A stretch of 40,806 nt of DNA from Oscillospiraceae bacterium (GCA_015066365.1 SVON01000015.1:1-40806); one strand, 5' to 3'; positions 32,804 to 40,347 are shown, counted from the first letter of the stretch. Notes: generated from the sequence alone by a model not told the origin. Program-made: numbers and translations.

Positions 32804-34558
32804 ATGGATATGGTTAATGTAAAGATTAACGGCGCTGAGATCAGCGTCCCCAAGGGCATCACCGTTCTGGAGGCTGCCCGCTATGCCGGTGTGGAGATCC
32901 CCACTCTGTGCTATCTGAAAGAGATCAACGAGATCGGTGCCTGCCGTATTTGTATGGTTGAGGTGTCTGAGGGCGGTCGTCCCGCCCGTCTGGTCACCGC
33001 CTGCGTGTACCCCGTGTCCGAGGGCATGGAGGTGGTCACCGCCAGCCCCCGCATCGAGCAGAGCCGCAAGACCACCCTGCAGATGATTCTGTCCACCCAC
33101 GACCGCAGCTGCTTGACCTGCGTGCGTTCCACCAACTGCGAGCTGCAGAAGCTGTGCCGCGACTACGGCATCGAGGACGCCGGCAAGTTTGACGGCAAGA
33201 AGCGCGAGTTCGCGCTGGACACCTCTGCGCCCCACCTGGTTCGCGATAACAACAAGTGCATCCTGTGCCGCCGTTGTGTCGCCGCCTGTAAGCAGCAGTT
33301 GGTCTCCGTCATCGGCGCCAACGACCGTGGTATTGATACCCACATCGCCTGCGCCTTTGAGCTGGGTCTGGACGACGTTCCTTGCGTGTCCTGCGGTCAG
33401 TGCATCAACGTCTGTCCCACCGGCGCTCTGACCGAGCGCGACGACACCGCCAAGGTGTGGGCCGCTCTGGCTGACCCGGACAAGCACGTGGTGGTGCAGA
33501 CTGCCCCCGCCGTCCGCGCCGCTCTGGGCGAGGAGTTCGGCCTGCCCATCGGCACCAACGTGGAGGGCAAGATGGTTGCCGCTCTGCGCCGCCTGGGCTT
33601 TGATAAGGTGTTCGACACCGACGCCGCCGCCGACGTGACCATCGTGGAGGAGGCCAACGAGCTGGTGCAGCGCATCCAGAATGGCGGCGCTCTGCCCATG
33701 ATCACCTCCTGCTCTCCCGGTTGGGTCAAGTTCGCGGAGCTGTACTATCCCGAGCAGCTGCCCCACCTGTCCTCCTGCAAATCTCCCCAGCAGATGTTTG
33801 GTGGCATCCTGAAGACCTACTACGCCGAGAAGATGGGCATCGACCCCGCCAAGATCGTGTCCGTTTCCGTGATGCCCTGCACCGCCAAGAAGTTCGAGGT
33901 GGGTCGCGAGGAGATGAACGAGAACGGTCATCAGGACGTGGATATTTCCATCACCACCCGCGAGTTGGCTCGTATGATCGACCGCGCCGGCATCAAGTTT
34001 AACTTCCTGGCCGACGAGGAGTTCGACGATCCCATGGGCACCGACACCGGCGCCGCCGTCATCTTCGGCGCTACCGGCGGCGTGATGGAGGCGGCTCTGC
34101 GTACCGCCAACGACTGGCTGACCGGCACCTCCAACGAGGCCGTGGAGTTCCACGAGGTGCGTGGCACCAAGGGCCTGAAGGAGGCTACCTATACCATCAA
34201 CGGTATGGAGATCAAGGTGGCTGTGGCCTCCGGCATCGCCAACGCCAACTACGTGATGGATCAGATTAAGGCCGGCACCGCTCCCTGGACCTTCGTGGAG
34301 ATCATGTGCTGTCCCGGCGGCTGTGTCAACGGCGGCGGTCAGCCCATCCAGCCCGCCTCTGTGCGTAACGTGTTCGACATCAAGGCCATGCGCGCCAAGG
34401 CCCTGTACGACCAGGATGCCGGCATGACCCTGCGCAAGAGCCACGAGAGCCCCTTCGTTAAGGCTCTGTACGAGGAGTATCTGGGCGAGTACGGCAGCCA
34501 CAAGGCTCACGAGATCCTGCACACCGAGTACGTGGCCCGCAACAAGTTCAAGAAGTAA
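32804..34558 (+). CDS. hndD: Catalytic [FeFe] hydrogenase subunit (HndD/HydA)
   Basis: A 584-residue catalytic subunit. N-terminal [2Fe-2S] domain with Cys36/47/50/67; a His-ligated cluster (His99, Cys103, Cys106, Cys112); two 4Fe-4S clusters (Cys152-162 and Cys194-204); then the H-cluster domain with L1 ITSCSPGW (Cys303), L2 MPCTAKKFE (Cys359) and L3 EIMCCPGGCVNGGGQP (Cys503, Cys507). The small C-terminal segment is fused. L1 has Ser304 where the well-studied enzymes have the second Cys of TSCCP. ATG 32804 is preferred over GTG 32795, since AAGGAG is 10 bp upstream. Confidence 0.97.
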   Translation: MDMVNVKINGAEISVPKGITVLEAARYAGVEIPTLCYLKEINEIGACRICMVEVSEGGRPARLVTACVYPVSEGMEVVTASPRIEQSRKTTLQMILSTHDRSCLTCVRSTNCELQKLCRDYGIEDAGKFDGKKREFALDTSAPHLVRDNNKCILCRRCVAACKQQLVSVIGANDRGIDTHIACAFELGLDDVPCVSCGQCINVCPTGALTERDDTAKVWAALADPDKHVVVQTAPAVRAALGEEFGLPIGTNVEGKMVAALRRLGFDKVFDTDAAADVTIVEEANELVQRIQNGGALPMITSCSPGWVKFAELYYPEQLPHLSSCKSPQQMFGGILKTYYAEKMGIDPAKIVSVSVMPCTAKKFEVGREEMNENGHQDVDISITTRELARMIDRAGIKFNFLADEEFDDPMGTDTGAAVIFGATGGVMEAALRTANDWLTGTSNEAVEFHEVRGTKGLKEATYTINGMEIKVAVASGIANANYVMDQIKAGTAPWTFVEIMCCPGGCVNGGGQPIQPASVRNVFDIKAMRAKALYDQDAGMTLRKSHESPFVKALYEEYLGEYGSHKAHEILHTEYVARNKFKK

Positions 34559-34584
34559 TATCTTCCCTTTTCCTTTCCTATACG

Positions 34585-34615
34585 AACACCCCCGCCTCGG
34601 CGGGGGTGTTTTTTT
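34585..34615 (+). terminator. Terminator of the hydrogenase operon
   Basis: AACACCCCCGCC and GGCGGGGGTGTT form a 12-bp perfect stem followed by T7. Confidence 0.93.
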
Positions 34616-34617
34616 GT

Positions 34618-34945
34618 AAACAAAAGCCACGCGATAGTCGCGTGGTTGGAAAGAGCTTTAGCGATGAACAGAAAAAGCACAATCTTAAAAAGAAGTAGAG
34701 GGTAAACTATGCCTTGCCTCCCTCTGATGAGGGAGGTGGATTTTTGCGAAGCAAAAAGACGGAGGGAGAGAAAACGAAAGACTACCCCTCAGTCGGCTGT
34801 CGCCGACAGCTCCCCTGACAAGGGGAGCCTGCAAAGATTTGCAACCCGTTTACGGATCGCCGATAACCATTGCATGGCTGGCAGGCCAATAAAAAGCGCA
34901 CTTGTGCGCGGCTAGTAGCATTAGGGCTATGCTGAGCAGAGCTCT
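34618..34945 (+). mobile_element. IS200/IS605-type remnant with its transposase region replaced by a repeat
   Basis: The left part has a subterminal hairpin CCACGCGA/TCGCGTGG (34627-34645) and an AT-rich leader with GAGGG and an ATG at 34709, like the left end of clostridial IS200 elements as I remember them. The right part encodes NPFTDRR then stop (34843-34866), resembling a TnpA C-terminus, and then a CGCAC/GTGCG hairpin (34896-34910) and CTAGTAGCATTAGGGC. Between them lies a family 1 repeat (34716-34829) instead of the transposase gene. The assignment rests on pattern memory and needs a database comparison. Confidence 0.5.
34716..34829. repeat. Family 1 repeat inside the IS200-like remnant
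   Basis: GCCTCCCTCTGATGAGGGAGG, hairpin TTTTTGCGAAGCAAAAA, GACGGAGGGAG; right arm CCCCTCAGTCGGC, GCCGACAGCTCCCCTGACAA, GGGGAGCC. Confidence 0.85.
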
Positions 34946-34955
34946 AAAATGAAAT

Positions 34956-34983
34956 ACCCCCCGCTATGCGGGGGTGTTTTTTG
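34956..34983. terminator. Hairpin terminator
   Basis: CCCCCGC and GCGGGGG with a three-base loop and a T6 run. It resembles the hydrogenase terminator at 34585 but is not identical. Confidence 0.8.
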
Positions 34984-35072
34984 TGCTTATATAACGCCTT
35001 TATATAATATACCTTATATATAATATACCGCTCGTTTCTTTTTCCCGCTGTTGTATTCCGCAAAGTTCCAAA

Positions 35073-35088
35073 ACACAACATCTTGTGG
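35073..35088. promoter_or_regulatory. NrdR-box-like palindrome upstream of rpmG-secE-nusG
   Basis: ACACAACATCTTGTGG, centred about 55 bp upstream of the -35 at 35136. Its placement relative to the promoter is almost the same as at 40348. Confidence 0.5.
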
Positions 35089-35135
35089 TGCAAAAAAATT
35101 ACCAAAAAAATAATAGAAAAACTTGTAAAAAACAC

Positions 35136-35164
35136 TTGACCGGGCTTGCAATATGTGGTATAGT
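35136..35164 (+). promoter_or_regulatory. rpmG-secE-nusG promoter
   Basis: TTGACC (35136-35141), 17 bp, TATAGT (35159-35164) with extended TGG. A GTGCGC/GCGCAC hairpin follows in the leader at 35193-35209. Confidence 0.85.
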
Positions 35165-35283
35165 TGGTGATACCTCGGAAGGGGTTTATTTTTTGTGCGC
35201 ATTTTTGCGCACGGCCCCTATTCAGCCGTTTCGGCGTGAGGGAGGTTCAAATATCCGGCTTTATAGCTATAGGAGGTACCGAC

Positions 35284-35433
35284 ATGAGAGTCAAAATTAC
35301 CCTGGCTTGCACCGAGTGTAAGCAACGCAACTACAACACCATGAAGAACAAGAAGAACGATCCCGACAGACTTGAGATGAACAAGTACTGCCGCTTCTGC
35401 CGCAAGCACACCGTGCACCGCGAGACGAAGTAA
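35284..35433 (+). CDS. rpmG: Ribosomal protein bL33
   Basis: A 49-residue L33 of the zinc-binding type: CTEC and CRFC motifs. It starts [17 protein letters not shown] at ATG 35284, preceded by TAGGAGG. It heads the rpmG-secE-nusG-rplK series, as in many Firmicutes. Confidence 0.97.
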   Translation: MRVKITLACTECKQRNYNTMKNKKNDPDRLEMNKYCRFCRKHTVHRETK

Positions 35434-35460
35434 GGATCGGCTGAAAGAGAGGAGAGCATT

Positions 35461-35910
35461 ATGTTAACTTGGGGCTTTTTACTCCTGGTGGGCGGCTTGA
35501 TTGCCAGCCTGGGCTTCTTCTTCAGCGAGATGAGCGACGTGTTTGCCGTCATCGGCAACGGCGGCTTCGGCCACTACGTCGAAGTGTTCTTCGACCCGGA
35601 GAAGCTGACCACCCAGAAGGTGATCTTCGTGATCGTCTCTGTGCTGGCCATCGTGGGTCTGGTGCTGTATATCATCGGCCGTATTCAGAACAAGAAGAAC
35701 GGCGCTGAGAAGAATACCATCGTTCCCAGCAAGGTATCCAAGTACCTGCGGGATACCAAGGGCGAGTTTAAGAAGATCGTGTGGCCCAACTTCCCCACCG
35801 TGGTGAAGAACACCGGTGTGGTGCTGGCCATGTGCGCCGTGACCGCCCTCATCATCTGCCTGGCCGATGCCGGCCTTTCCGAGATCATCGCTCTGCTGTT
35901 GGGCGAATAA
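35461..35910 (+). CDS. secE: Preprotein translocase subunit SecE, with N-terminal extension
   Basis: SecE clamps SecY in the protein translocase. The conserved part is C-terminal (about residues 80-149): SKVSKYLRDTKGEFKKIVWP, then NFPTVVKNTGVVLAM and one membrane helix. Before it is an extension of about 80 residues with two further predicted membrane helices (WGFLLLVGGLIASLGFFF and VIFVIVSVLAIVGLVLYIIG). Most Firmicute SecE proteins are 60-75 residues with one helix; three helices are known from enterobacteria. GAGAGGAG precedes the ATG. Confidence 0.93.
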   Translation: MLTWGFLLLVGGLIASLGFFFSEMSDVFAVIGNGGFGHYVEVFFDPEKLTTQKVIFVIVSVLAIVGLVLYIIGRIQNKKNGAEKNTIVPSKVSKYLRDTKGEFKKIVWPNFPTVVKNTGVVLAMCAVTALIICLADAGLSEIIALLLGE

Positions 35911-35929
35911 GCAAGGGGGGCACAGGACT

Positions 35930-36448
35930 ATGGACGAGGCAAAATGGTATGTGATTGCCACCATGTCCGCCTATGAGAACAAGGTGGCCACCAACCTGGA
36001 GAAGATCGTGGAAAACCGCGGTCTGCAGGATTGGATCCATAAGGTTCACATCCCCACCGAGACCGTGGTCGAGGTGAAGGACAACCAGCGCAAAGAGGTG
36101 GAACGCAAGCTGTTCCCCGGCTATGTCTTTGTGAAGATGGTGATGACCGACGAGAGTTGGTTTGTGGTGCGCAACGTGCGCGGCTGCACCGGCTTCGTTG
36201 GCCCGAACGGCAAGCCCGTTCCCCTGACCGAAAAGGAAATTGCCAGTTTCGGCGTGGAGCGGAAGGAGATCGTTGTAGACTACGTGGTGGGCGACACCGT
36301 GATGATCGTCGACGGTCCTCTGGAGAATTTCTCCGGTCTGGTCGAGGAGATCGACACAGACAACAATATGGTCCGGATCAAGACCTCTATGTTCGGCCGC
36401 GAGCAGTCGGTGGAGTTGGAGCTGGACCAGGTGGAGCGGATGGACTAA
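35930..36448 (+). CDS. nusG: Transcription termination/antitermination factor NusG
   Basis: NusG binds RNA polymerase and links it to ribosomes or Rho. The protein is 172 aa: NGN domain at about 1-115 (AKWYVIATMSAYENKVATNL, FPGYVFVKMVM, VRGCTGFVG) and a C-terminal KOW domain starting VGDTVMIVDGPLENFSGLVE. ATG 35930 follows a GGGGGG stretch. It is 20 bp after secE. Confidence 0.97.
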   Translation: MDEAKWYVIATMSAYENKVATNLEKIVENRGLQDWIHKVHIPTETVVEVKDNQRKEVERKLFPGYVFVKMVMTDESWFVVRNVRGCTGFVGPNGKPVPLTEKEIASFGVERKEIVVDYVVGDTVMIVDGPLENFSGLVEEIDTDNNMVRIKTSMFGREQSVELELDQVERMD

Positions 36449-36593
36449 TCCGTTCCCAGTACGTTTAGAAAGTTTGGGGAATATCCCCTTACCTGTGCGC
36501 CGGACACCTTTCCGGCATGTGGGAGGGACACCGATGCTTTACCGGGCTCGGATAAGTTCCCGATTACCACGAATTTTGGAGGTGCGATAGAAA
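36449..36593 (+). promoter_or_regulatory. Structured nusG-rplK intergenic leader
   Basis: 145 bp containing GGGGAATATCCCC (36477-36489) and CCGGACACCTTTCCGG hairpins followed by GTGGGAGGGACACC. The last block resembles leaders seen before rplK in other Firmicutes. No separate promoter is clear. Confidence 0.4.
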
Positions 36594-37019
36594 ATGGCTC
36601 AGAAAATTACCGGTTACATCAAGTTGCAGATCCCGGCCGGCAAAGCAACCCCGGCCCCCCCTGTTGGCCCCGCTTTGGGTCAGCATGGTGTGAACATCAT
36701 GTCCTTTACGAAGGAATTCAACGAGCGTACTAAGAACGACGCGGGTCTGATTATCCCCGTGGTCATCACTGTGTATGCCGACCGTTCCTTCACCTTTATT
36801 ACCAAGACTCCCCCCGCTGCTGTGCTGCTGAAGAAGGCCGCCGGCATCGAGACCGCGTCTGGTACGCCCAACAAGACCAAGGTGGCTTCCGTCACCATGG
36901 AGCAGGTCCGTAAGATCGCCGAGACCAAGATGCCCGACCTGAACGCTGGCAGCATCGAGAGTGCTATGAGCATGATCGCTGGTACTGCCCGCAGCATGGG
37001 TATCACCGTCGTCGAATAA
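36594..37019 (+). CDS. rplK: Ribosomal protein uL11
   Basis: A 141-residue L11 of the GTPase-associated centre and the substrate of PrmA encoded at 18670. Typical stretches: [20 protein letters not shown] at 10-29 and [20 protein letters not shown] near 103-122. TTGGAGG precedes the ATG. Confidence 0.98.
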   Translation: MAQKITGYIKLQIPAGKATPAPPVGPALGQHGVNIMSFTKEFNERTKNDAGLIIPVVITVYADRSFTFITKTPPAAVLLKKAAGIETASGTPNKTKVASVTMEQVRKIAETKMPDLNAGSIESAMSMIAGTARSMGITVVE

Positions 37020-37108
37020 GTTGCGGACAAAGTGGGAGGAAAATCCTGACATTCCGCTTAACCACTACGCTGCTTTTTTTGGCAGCATCCAAATGGAGGA
37101 ATTAACCA

Positions 37109-37801
37109 ATGAAACATGGTAAGAAGTATGTCGAGAGCGCCAAGCTGGTTGACAGCTCCGCTCTGTATGACGTTGCCGAGGCTCTGGATCTGAGCATCAA
37201 GACCGGCAAAGCGAAGTTTGATGAGACCGTCGAGGTTCACGTCCGTCTGGGCGTGGATGGCCGTCACGCCGACCAGCAGGTCCGTGGCGCCGTGGTGCTG
37301 CCCAACGGCACCGGTAAGACGGTTCGTGCCCTGGTTTTTGCTAAGGGCGATAAGGTCCAGGCTGCTCTGGATGCCGGTGCGGATTACGCCGGTGCCGAGG
37401 AGCTGGTCGCCAAGATTCAGGGCGGCTGGATGGACTTTGACGTGGTCATCGCCAGCCCCGATATGATGGGCGTCGTTGGCCGCTTGGGTAAGGTGCTGGG
37501 TCCCCGTGGCCTGATGCCCAACCCCAAGGCCGGTACCGTTACCCCCGACGTGGCCAAGGCTGTGACCGAGGCTAAGGCCGGTAAGATCGAGTACCGTCTG
37601 GACAAGACCAACATCATTCACTGCCCCATCGGCAAGGTGTCCTTCGGCACCGAGAAGCTGCAGGAGAACTTTGACGCTCTGCTGAGCGCCATCGTCCGCG
37701 CTAAGCCCGCCGCCGCTAAGGGTCAGTACATCAAGTCCTGCACCGTGGCCTCCACCATGGGCCCCGGCGTCAAGATCAACCCCGCTAAGCTGGGTGGTTG
37801 A
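37109..37801 (+). CDS. rplA: Ribosomal protein uL1
   Basis: A 230-residue L1, the mobile L1-stalk protein and usual translational repressor of rplKA. It begins [20 protein letters not shown]; the diagnostic [20 protein letters not shown] lies near 130-149. TGGAGG precedes the ATG. Confidence 0.98.
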   Translation: MKHGKKYVESAKLVDSSALYDVAEALDLSIKTGKAKFDETVEVHVRLGVDGRHADQQVRGAVVLPNGTGKTVRALVFAKGDKVQAALDAGADYAGAEELVAKIQGGWMDFDVVIASPDMMGVVGRLGKVLGPRGLMPNPKAGTVTPDVAKAVTEAKAGKIEYRLDKTNIIHCPIGKVSFGTEKLQENFDALLSAIVRAKPAAAKGQYIKSCTVASTMGPGVKINPAKLGG

Positions 37802-38103
37802 TGCGAGATGCTTGGCATCTCTGTCAAATAACGTCCACCGGACGTTGTTTGCGCCTGTGCTTTTAACGGCAAGAGATTGTCGTTGAGAGATATAAACTTG
37901 GGGTCAAACCCCGGTTGCTGTTCTACCACAGACAGCAGGTGCACAAAGGTGCATAAACGGTTCGCCGTGCCTGCCGAGGAGAGCTTCACACAAAGAACTT
38001 TGGTTCTGTATGTGCGTTTTCACCTCTCCTGTGGTCACCATAGGAGAGGTTTTCTTTTGGGATGAATGGCAATCATCCTATCATTCGGAGGTGAAACAAA
38101 ACA
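37802..38103 (+). promoter_or_regulatory. L10 leader with attenuator, controlling rplJ-rplL
   Basis: The segment at 37925-37978 (CCACAGACAGCAGGTGC ... GCCTGCCGAGGAG) matches the ribosomal L10 leader consensus bound by L10-(L12)4. It is followed by an intrinsic terminator, ACCTCTCCT/AGGAGAGGT with an inner GTGG/CCA stem and T-rich tail (38022-38055), before the rplJ ribosome binding site. The arrangement suggests that L10-L12 binding favours premature termination. Upstream there are further hairpins, e.g. around 37829-37847. Confidence 0.85.
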
Positions 38104-38676
38104 ATGGCAAGCGAAAAGGTTCTGCAAGAGAAACAGGCATACGTTGCCGCTCTGACCGAGAAGCTGAACGGCGCCACCACCGGCGTGATCGTGAGCTACA
38201 GTGGTATCACTGTGGAGGACGACACCAAGCTGCGCCGCGAGCTGCGTGAGGCCGGTGTCGAGTACACCGTCGTCAAGAACACCATGCTGCGCCGTGCCGC
38301 CGAGGCCGCCAATCTGAACGGTCTGGACGACGTGCTGAAGGGTTCTACCGCTCTGGCTATCTGCGACGACTACACCGCCGCCGCCAAGATCCTGTGCAAG
38401 TATGCTGATGACAGCAAGACGTTCGAGGTGAAGGCCGGCTTTATGGACGGTGAGGTTATCGACGCCGCCAAGGTCAACGAGCTGGCTAAGCTGCCCTCTA
38501 AGGAGGGTCTGCTGTCCATGCTGCTCAGCGTGCTGAATGGCCCGATCCGTGGCCTGGCTGTGGCGCTCAACGCCGTCGCTGAGAAGGGCGAGCAGGCTCC
38601 CGCTGAGGAGGCTGCCCCCGCCGAGGAGGCTGCCCCCGCCGAGGCTCCCGCTGAGGAGGCTCCCGCCGCTGAATAA
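38104..38676 (+). CDS. rplJ: Ribosomal protein uL10
   Basis: A 190-residue L10, base of the stalk that carries L7/L12. It contains TTGVIVSYSGITVEDDTKLR and the RREL...YTVVKNTMLRRA region. After about residue 155 it carries an unusual Ala/Pro/Glu-rich tail (repeats of AEEAAP and AEAP) of about 30 residues, not present in Bacillus L10. GGAGGTG precedes the ATG. Regulated by the leader upstream. Confidence 0.97.
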   Translation: MASEKVLQEKQAYVAALTEKLNGATTGVIVSYSGITVEDDTKLRRELREAGVEYTVVKNTMLRRAAEAANLNGLDDVLKGSTALAICDDYTAAAKILCKYADDSKTFEVKAGFMDGEVIDAAKVNELAKLPSKEGLLSMLLSVLNGPIRGLAVALNAVAEKGEQAPAEEAAPAEEAAPAEAPAEEAPAAE

Positions 38677-38752
38677 TTCATCGGCATTTCAAATCGCCTG
38701 CATCGACAGGCACCCAATTTATTAAAAAATTACGTATTGGAGGAAATGAATC

Positions 38753-39124
38753 ATGTCTGAGAAGATTACTGCTATGATCGAAGAGATCAAGGCTCTGACC
38801 GTTCTGGAGCTGTCCGACCTGGTCAAGGCCATCGAGGAGGAGTTCGGCGTTTCTGCTGCCGCTCCCGTTGCTGTTGCCGCTGTGGCTGGCCCCGCTGCCG
38901 CTGCTGAGGAGAAGACCGAGTTCGACGTCATCCTGAACGACGCCGGCGCTGGTAAGATCGCTGTTATCAAGGTTGTCCGTGAGCTGACCGGTCTGGGCCT
39001 GAAGGAGGCCAAGGAGCTGGTTGACGGCGCTCCGAAGCCCGTCAAGACCGGCGTGTCCAAGGACGATGCCGAGGCTGCTAAGGCCAAGCTGGAAGAGGCT
39101 GGCGCTAAGGTCGAGATTAAGTAA
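38753..39124 (+). CDS. rplL: Ribosomal protein bL12
   Basis: A 123-residue L7/L12. The N-terminal dimerisation part ([20 protein letters not shown]), an Ala-rich hinge at about 35-52, and the factor-binding domain with [20 protein letters not shown] and [20 protein letters not shown] are all standard. TTGGAGG precedes the ATG. It is followed by a terminator, so the operon ends here rather than running into rpoB. Confidence 0.98.
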   Translation: MSEKITAMIEEIKALTVLELSDLVKAIEEEFGVSAAAPVAVAAVAGPAAAAEEKTEFDVILNDAGAGKIAVIKVVRELTGLGLKEAKELVDGAPKPVKTGVSKDDAEAAKAKLEEAGAKVEIK

Positions 39125-39145
39125 TTTAATTTCACACCGAATGAG

Positions 39146-39179
39146 ATCGGGGGTTGCATCCGCAACCCCCGATTTTTTT
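39146..39179 (+). terminator. Terminator of rplJ-rplL
   Basis: ATCGGGGGTTGC and GCAACCCCCGAT form a 12-bp perfect stem followed by T7. The same hairpin core recurs at 39905. Confidence 0.93.
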
Positions 39180-39205
39180 ATGTGTGAAAGAGGGAGAGAA
39201 AAGAA

Positions 39206-39350
39206 GGCCCCCTTGTGTAAAGGGGGCTGTCAGCCGATAGGCTGACTGGGGGATTGTTTACGCTCTGCGACCACCTCATCCGTCACGGCTAACGCCGCGA
39301 CACCTTCCCCTCGAGGGGAAGGGGGACCGCCGAACGGCGGTGGATGAGGT
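39206..39350. repeat. Composite family 1 repeat
   Basis: The left half GGCCCCCTTGTGTAAAGGGGGC with GTCAGCC/GGCTGAC and TGGGGGATTGT is a family 1 arm. The right half contains CACCTCATCCGTCACGGC, then CCTTCCCCTCGAGGGGAAGG and GGATGAGGTG, a variant arm with an outer CACCTCATCC/GGATGAGGTG pairing. Confidence 0.7.
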
Positions 39351-39388
39351 GTTATAAAAACAATCCCTAACGAAAGAAGAGGAAGGCG

Positions 39389-39568
39389 TTAGCCTTCCTC
39401 TTCTTCGTGTAGATTCTCCAGTGCCACCCGCACCGCCTCGATCACAAAGGCGGAAAAGGTGCAATCCTTCCCCGCGATTTCCCGCTCAACCTCTTCAATA
39501 AGGTTGTTGGGAAAACGAACACATTTGTTTGTTGTTGATGGAATAGCAGGAATTTTAAATTTGCGCAT
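39389..39568 (-). CDS. Ribbon-helix-helix type small protein
   Basis: A 59-residue protein starting MRKFKIPAIPSTTNKCVRFP, followed by NNLIEEVEREIAGKDCTFSA and FVIEAVRVALENL. A beta strand (KCVRFP) followed by two helices matches the CopG/Arc-like RHH fold. The start at 39568 has GAGGTG 8 bp upstream. Such proteins are DNA-binding repressors, often antitoxins, but no toxin gene is adjacent. Divergent from the XRE gene at 39682. Confidence 0.8.
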   Translation of the reverse strand: MRKFKIPAIPSTTNKCVRFPNNLIEEVEREIAGKDCTFSAFVIEAVRVALENLHEEEEG

Positions 39569-39584
39569 ATACATAACACCTCGC

Positions 39585-39634
39585 AACACTATTGTATATA
39601 CACAACAATATGCAATATACATAACAATAGTATT
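39585..39634. promoter_or_regulatory. Divergent operator region with inverted repeat
   Basis: AACACTATTGT (39585-39595) and ACAATAGTATT (39624-39634) form an inverted repeat with one mismatch, on either side of an AT-rich stretch of TATATAC and ATATACAT motifs. It lies between two divergent regulator genes and probably binds one of their products. Confidence 0.6.
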
Positions 39635-39681
39635 GCAAAACGTTATGCTGTTTGTTATGATAAAAATTAAGAGGTGATTTT

Positions 39682-39903
39682 ATGAAAAAACAGTTTAGGC
39701 CATCGACCTGTTATGCATCCCGGCTCCGGCAGGCGCGGCTAGCCGCCGGTATGACCCAAGCTGTGGTGGCGGAGCACATCTGCATAGATCGCACAACCTA
39801 CAATAAGTATGAGGCAGGACGGGTGGAACCCTCATTGCAGACGGCCTATGAATTGGCGCGGCTGTTCCATGTTACGCTAGATGAATTATTAAAACCGGAT
39901 TAA
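39682..39903 (+). CDS. XRE-family transcriptional regulator
   Basis: A 73-residue helix-turn-helix protein: YASRLRQARLAAGMTQAVVA, ICIDRTTYNKYEAGRVEPSL, and LARLFHVTLDELLKPD, the standard Cro/CI-like domain with no extra effector part. AGAGGTG precedes the ATG. It has a terminator right after its stop. Divergent from the RHH gene; mutual or self regulation is likely. Confidence 0.93.
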   Translation: MKKQFRPSTCYASRLRQARLAAGMTQAVVAEHICIDRTTYNKYEAGRVEPSLQTAYELARLFHVTLDELLKPD

Positions 39904-39904
39904 C

Positions 39905-39937
39905 CGGGGGTTGCATCCGCAACCCCCGATTTTTTTG
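39905..39937 (+). terminator. Terminator of the XRE gene
   Basis: CGGGGGTTGC-ATCC-GCAACCCCCG followed by T7; core identical to the rplL terminator. Confidence 0.92.
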
Positions 39938-39944
39938 TGTGTGC

Positions 39945-40140
39945 TAATGGCGCGGGCGGTCGCAAGCGCCCGCCCCTACGAAACCGCACCGACCTTGGAG
40001 GGGATCCGTAGGGCGGGGGTTTACTCCCGCCGAAGATGGATTTTGCACGTGGGCGGTCGCAAGCGCCCGCCCCTACGATCCACGTGCTGGGCTGGAATAG
40101 AACCCGTAGGGGCGTGGACATTCGCCTATGGCGAAGTCCG
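39945..40140. repeat. Cluster of family 2 repeats
   Basis: GGGCGGTCGCAAGCGCCCGC with CCCTAC occurs twice, near 39952 and 40050, and between and after them are GTAGGGCGGG and GTAGGGGCG pieces, giving palindromes of up to about 30 bp. No gene is supported in 39940-40400. Confidence 0.75.
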
Positions 40141-40281
40141 TCGAGATTTCGCGGCCTTGCCGCAAAACGCGCGGCAACCTACCGCCCGCCTTTATATATT
40201 ATACCTTATATGCAATGCAGGGCACCGTCCCAGCCTTTCCCACCGCCCTACATTCACCCCTCGCGCCTCACTCTTCACTCC

Positions 40282-40320
40282 TAACTCCTCCCTCCTAACT
40301 CCTCCCTCCCAACTCCTCCC
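40282..40320. repeat. Short tandem repeat, 14-bp unit
   Basis: TAACTCCTCCCTCC is repeated twice exactly (40282-40295, 40296-40309) with a partial third copy. On the minus strand the unit contains GGAGG. Confidence 0.75.
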
Positions 40321-40347
40321 CATATTTGTGCCCGAAAATTCCCTAAA

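Noticed and set aside
30584-34630. Minus-strand open frame of 1348 codons opposite hndB-hndC-hndD
   Set aside because: It is antisense to well-identified genes. Strong G/C preference at third codon positions of those genes removes stops on the opposite strand. The product is low-complexity in Gly, His, Leu and Val and has no ribosome binding site.
34709-34915. 68-codon plus-strand frame starting at the ATG of the IS200-like remnant
   Set aside because: Nearly all of it translates repeat family 1 sequence. It is more likely the remnant of a tnpA start than a gene.
39389-39903. Toxin-antitoxin operon in the RHH/XRE pair
   Set aside because: Both proteins look like DNA-binding regulators, they are divergent rather than co-transcribed, and no toxin-like gene is adjacent.
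9945-40140. Possible CRISPR array in the repeat-rich stretches
   Set aside because: The repeats are palindromic, dispersed and irregularly spaced, without unique spacers of constant length, and no cas genes are present.
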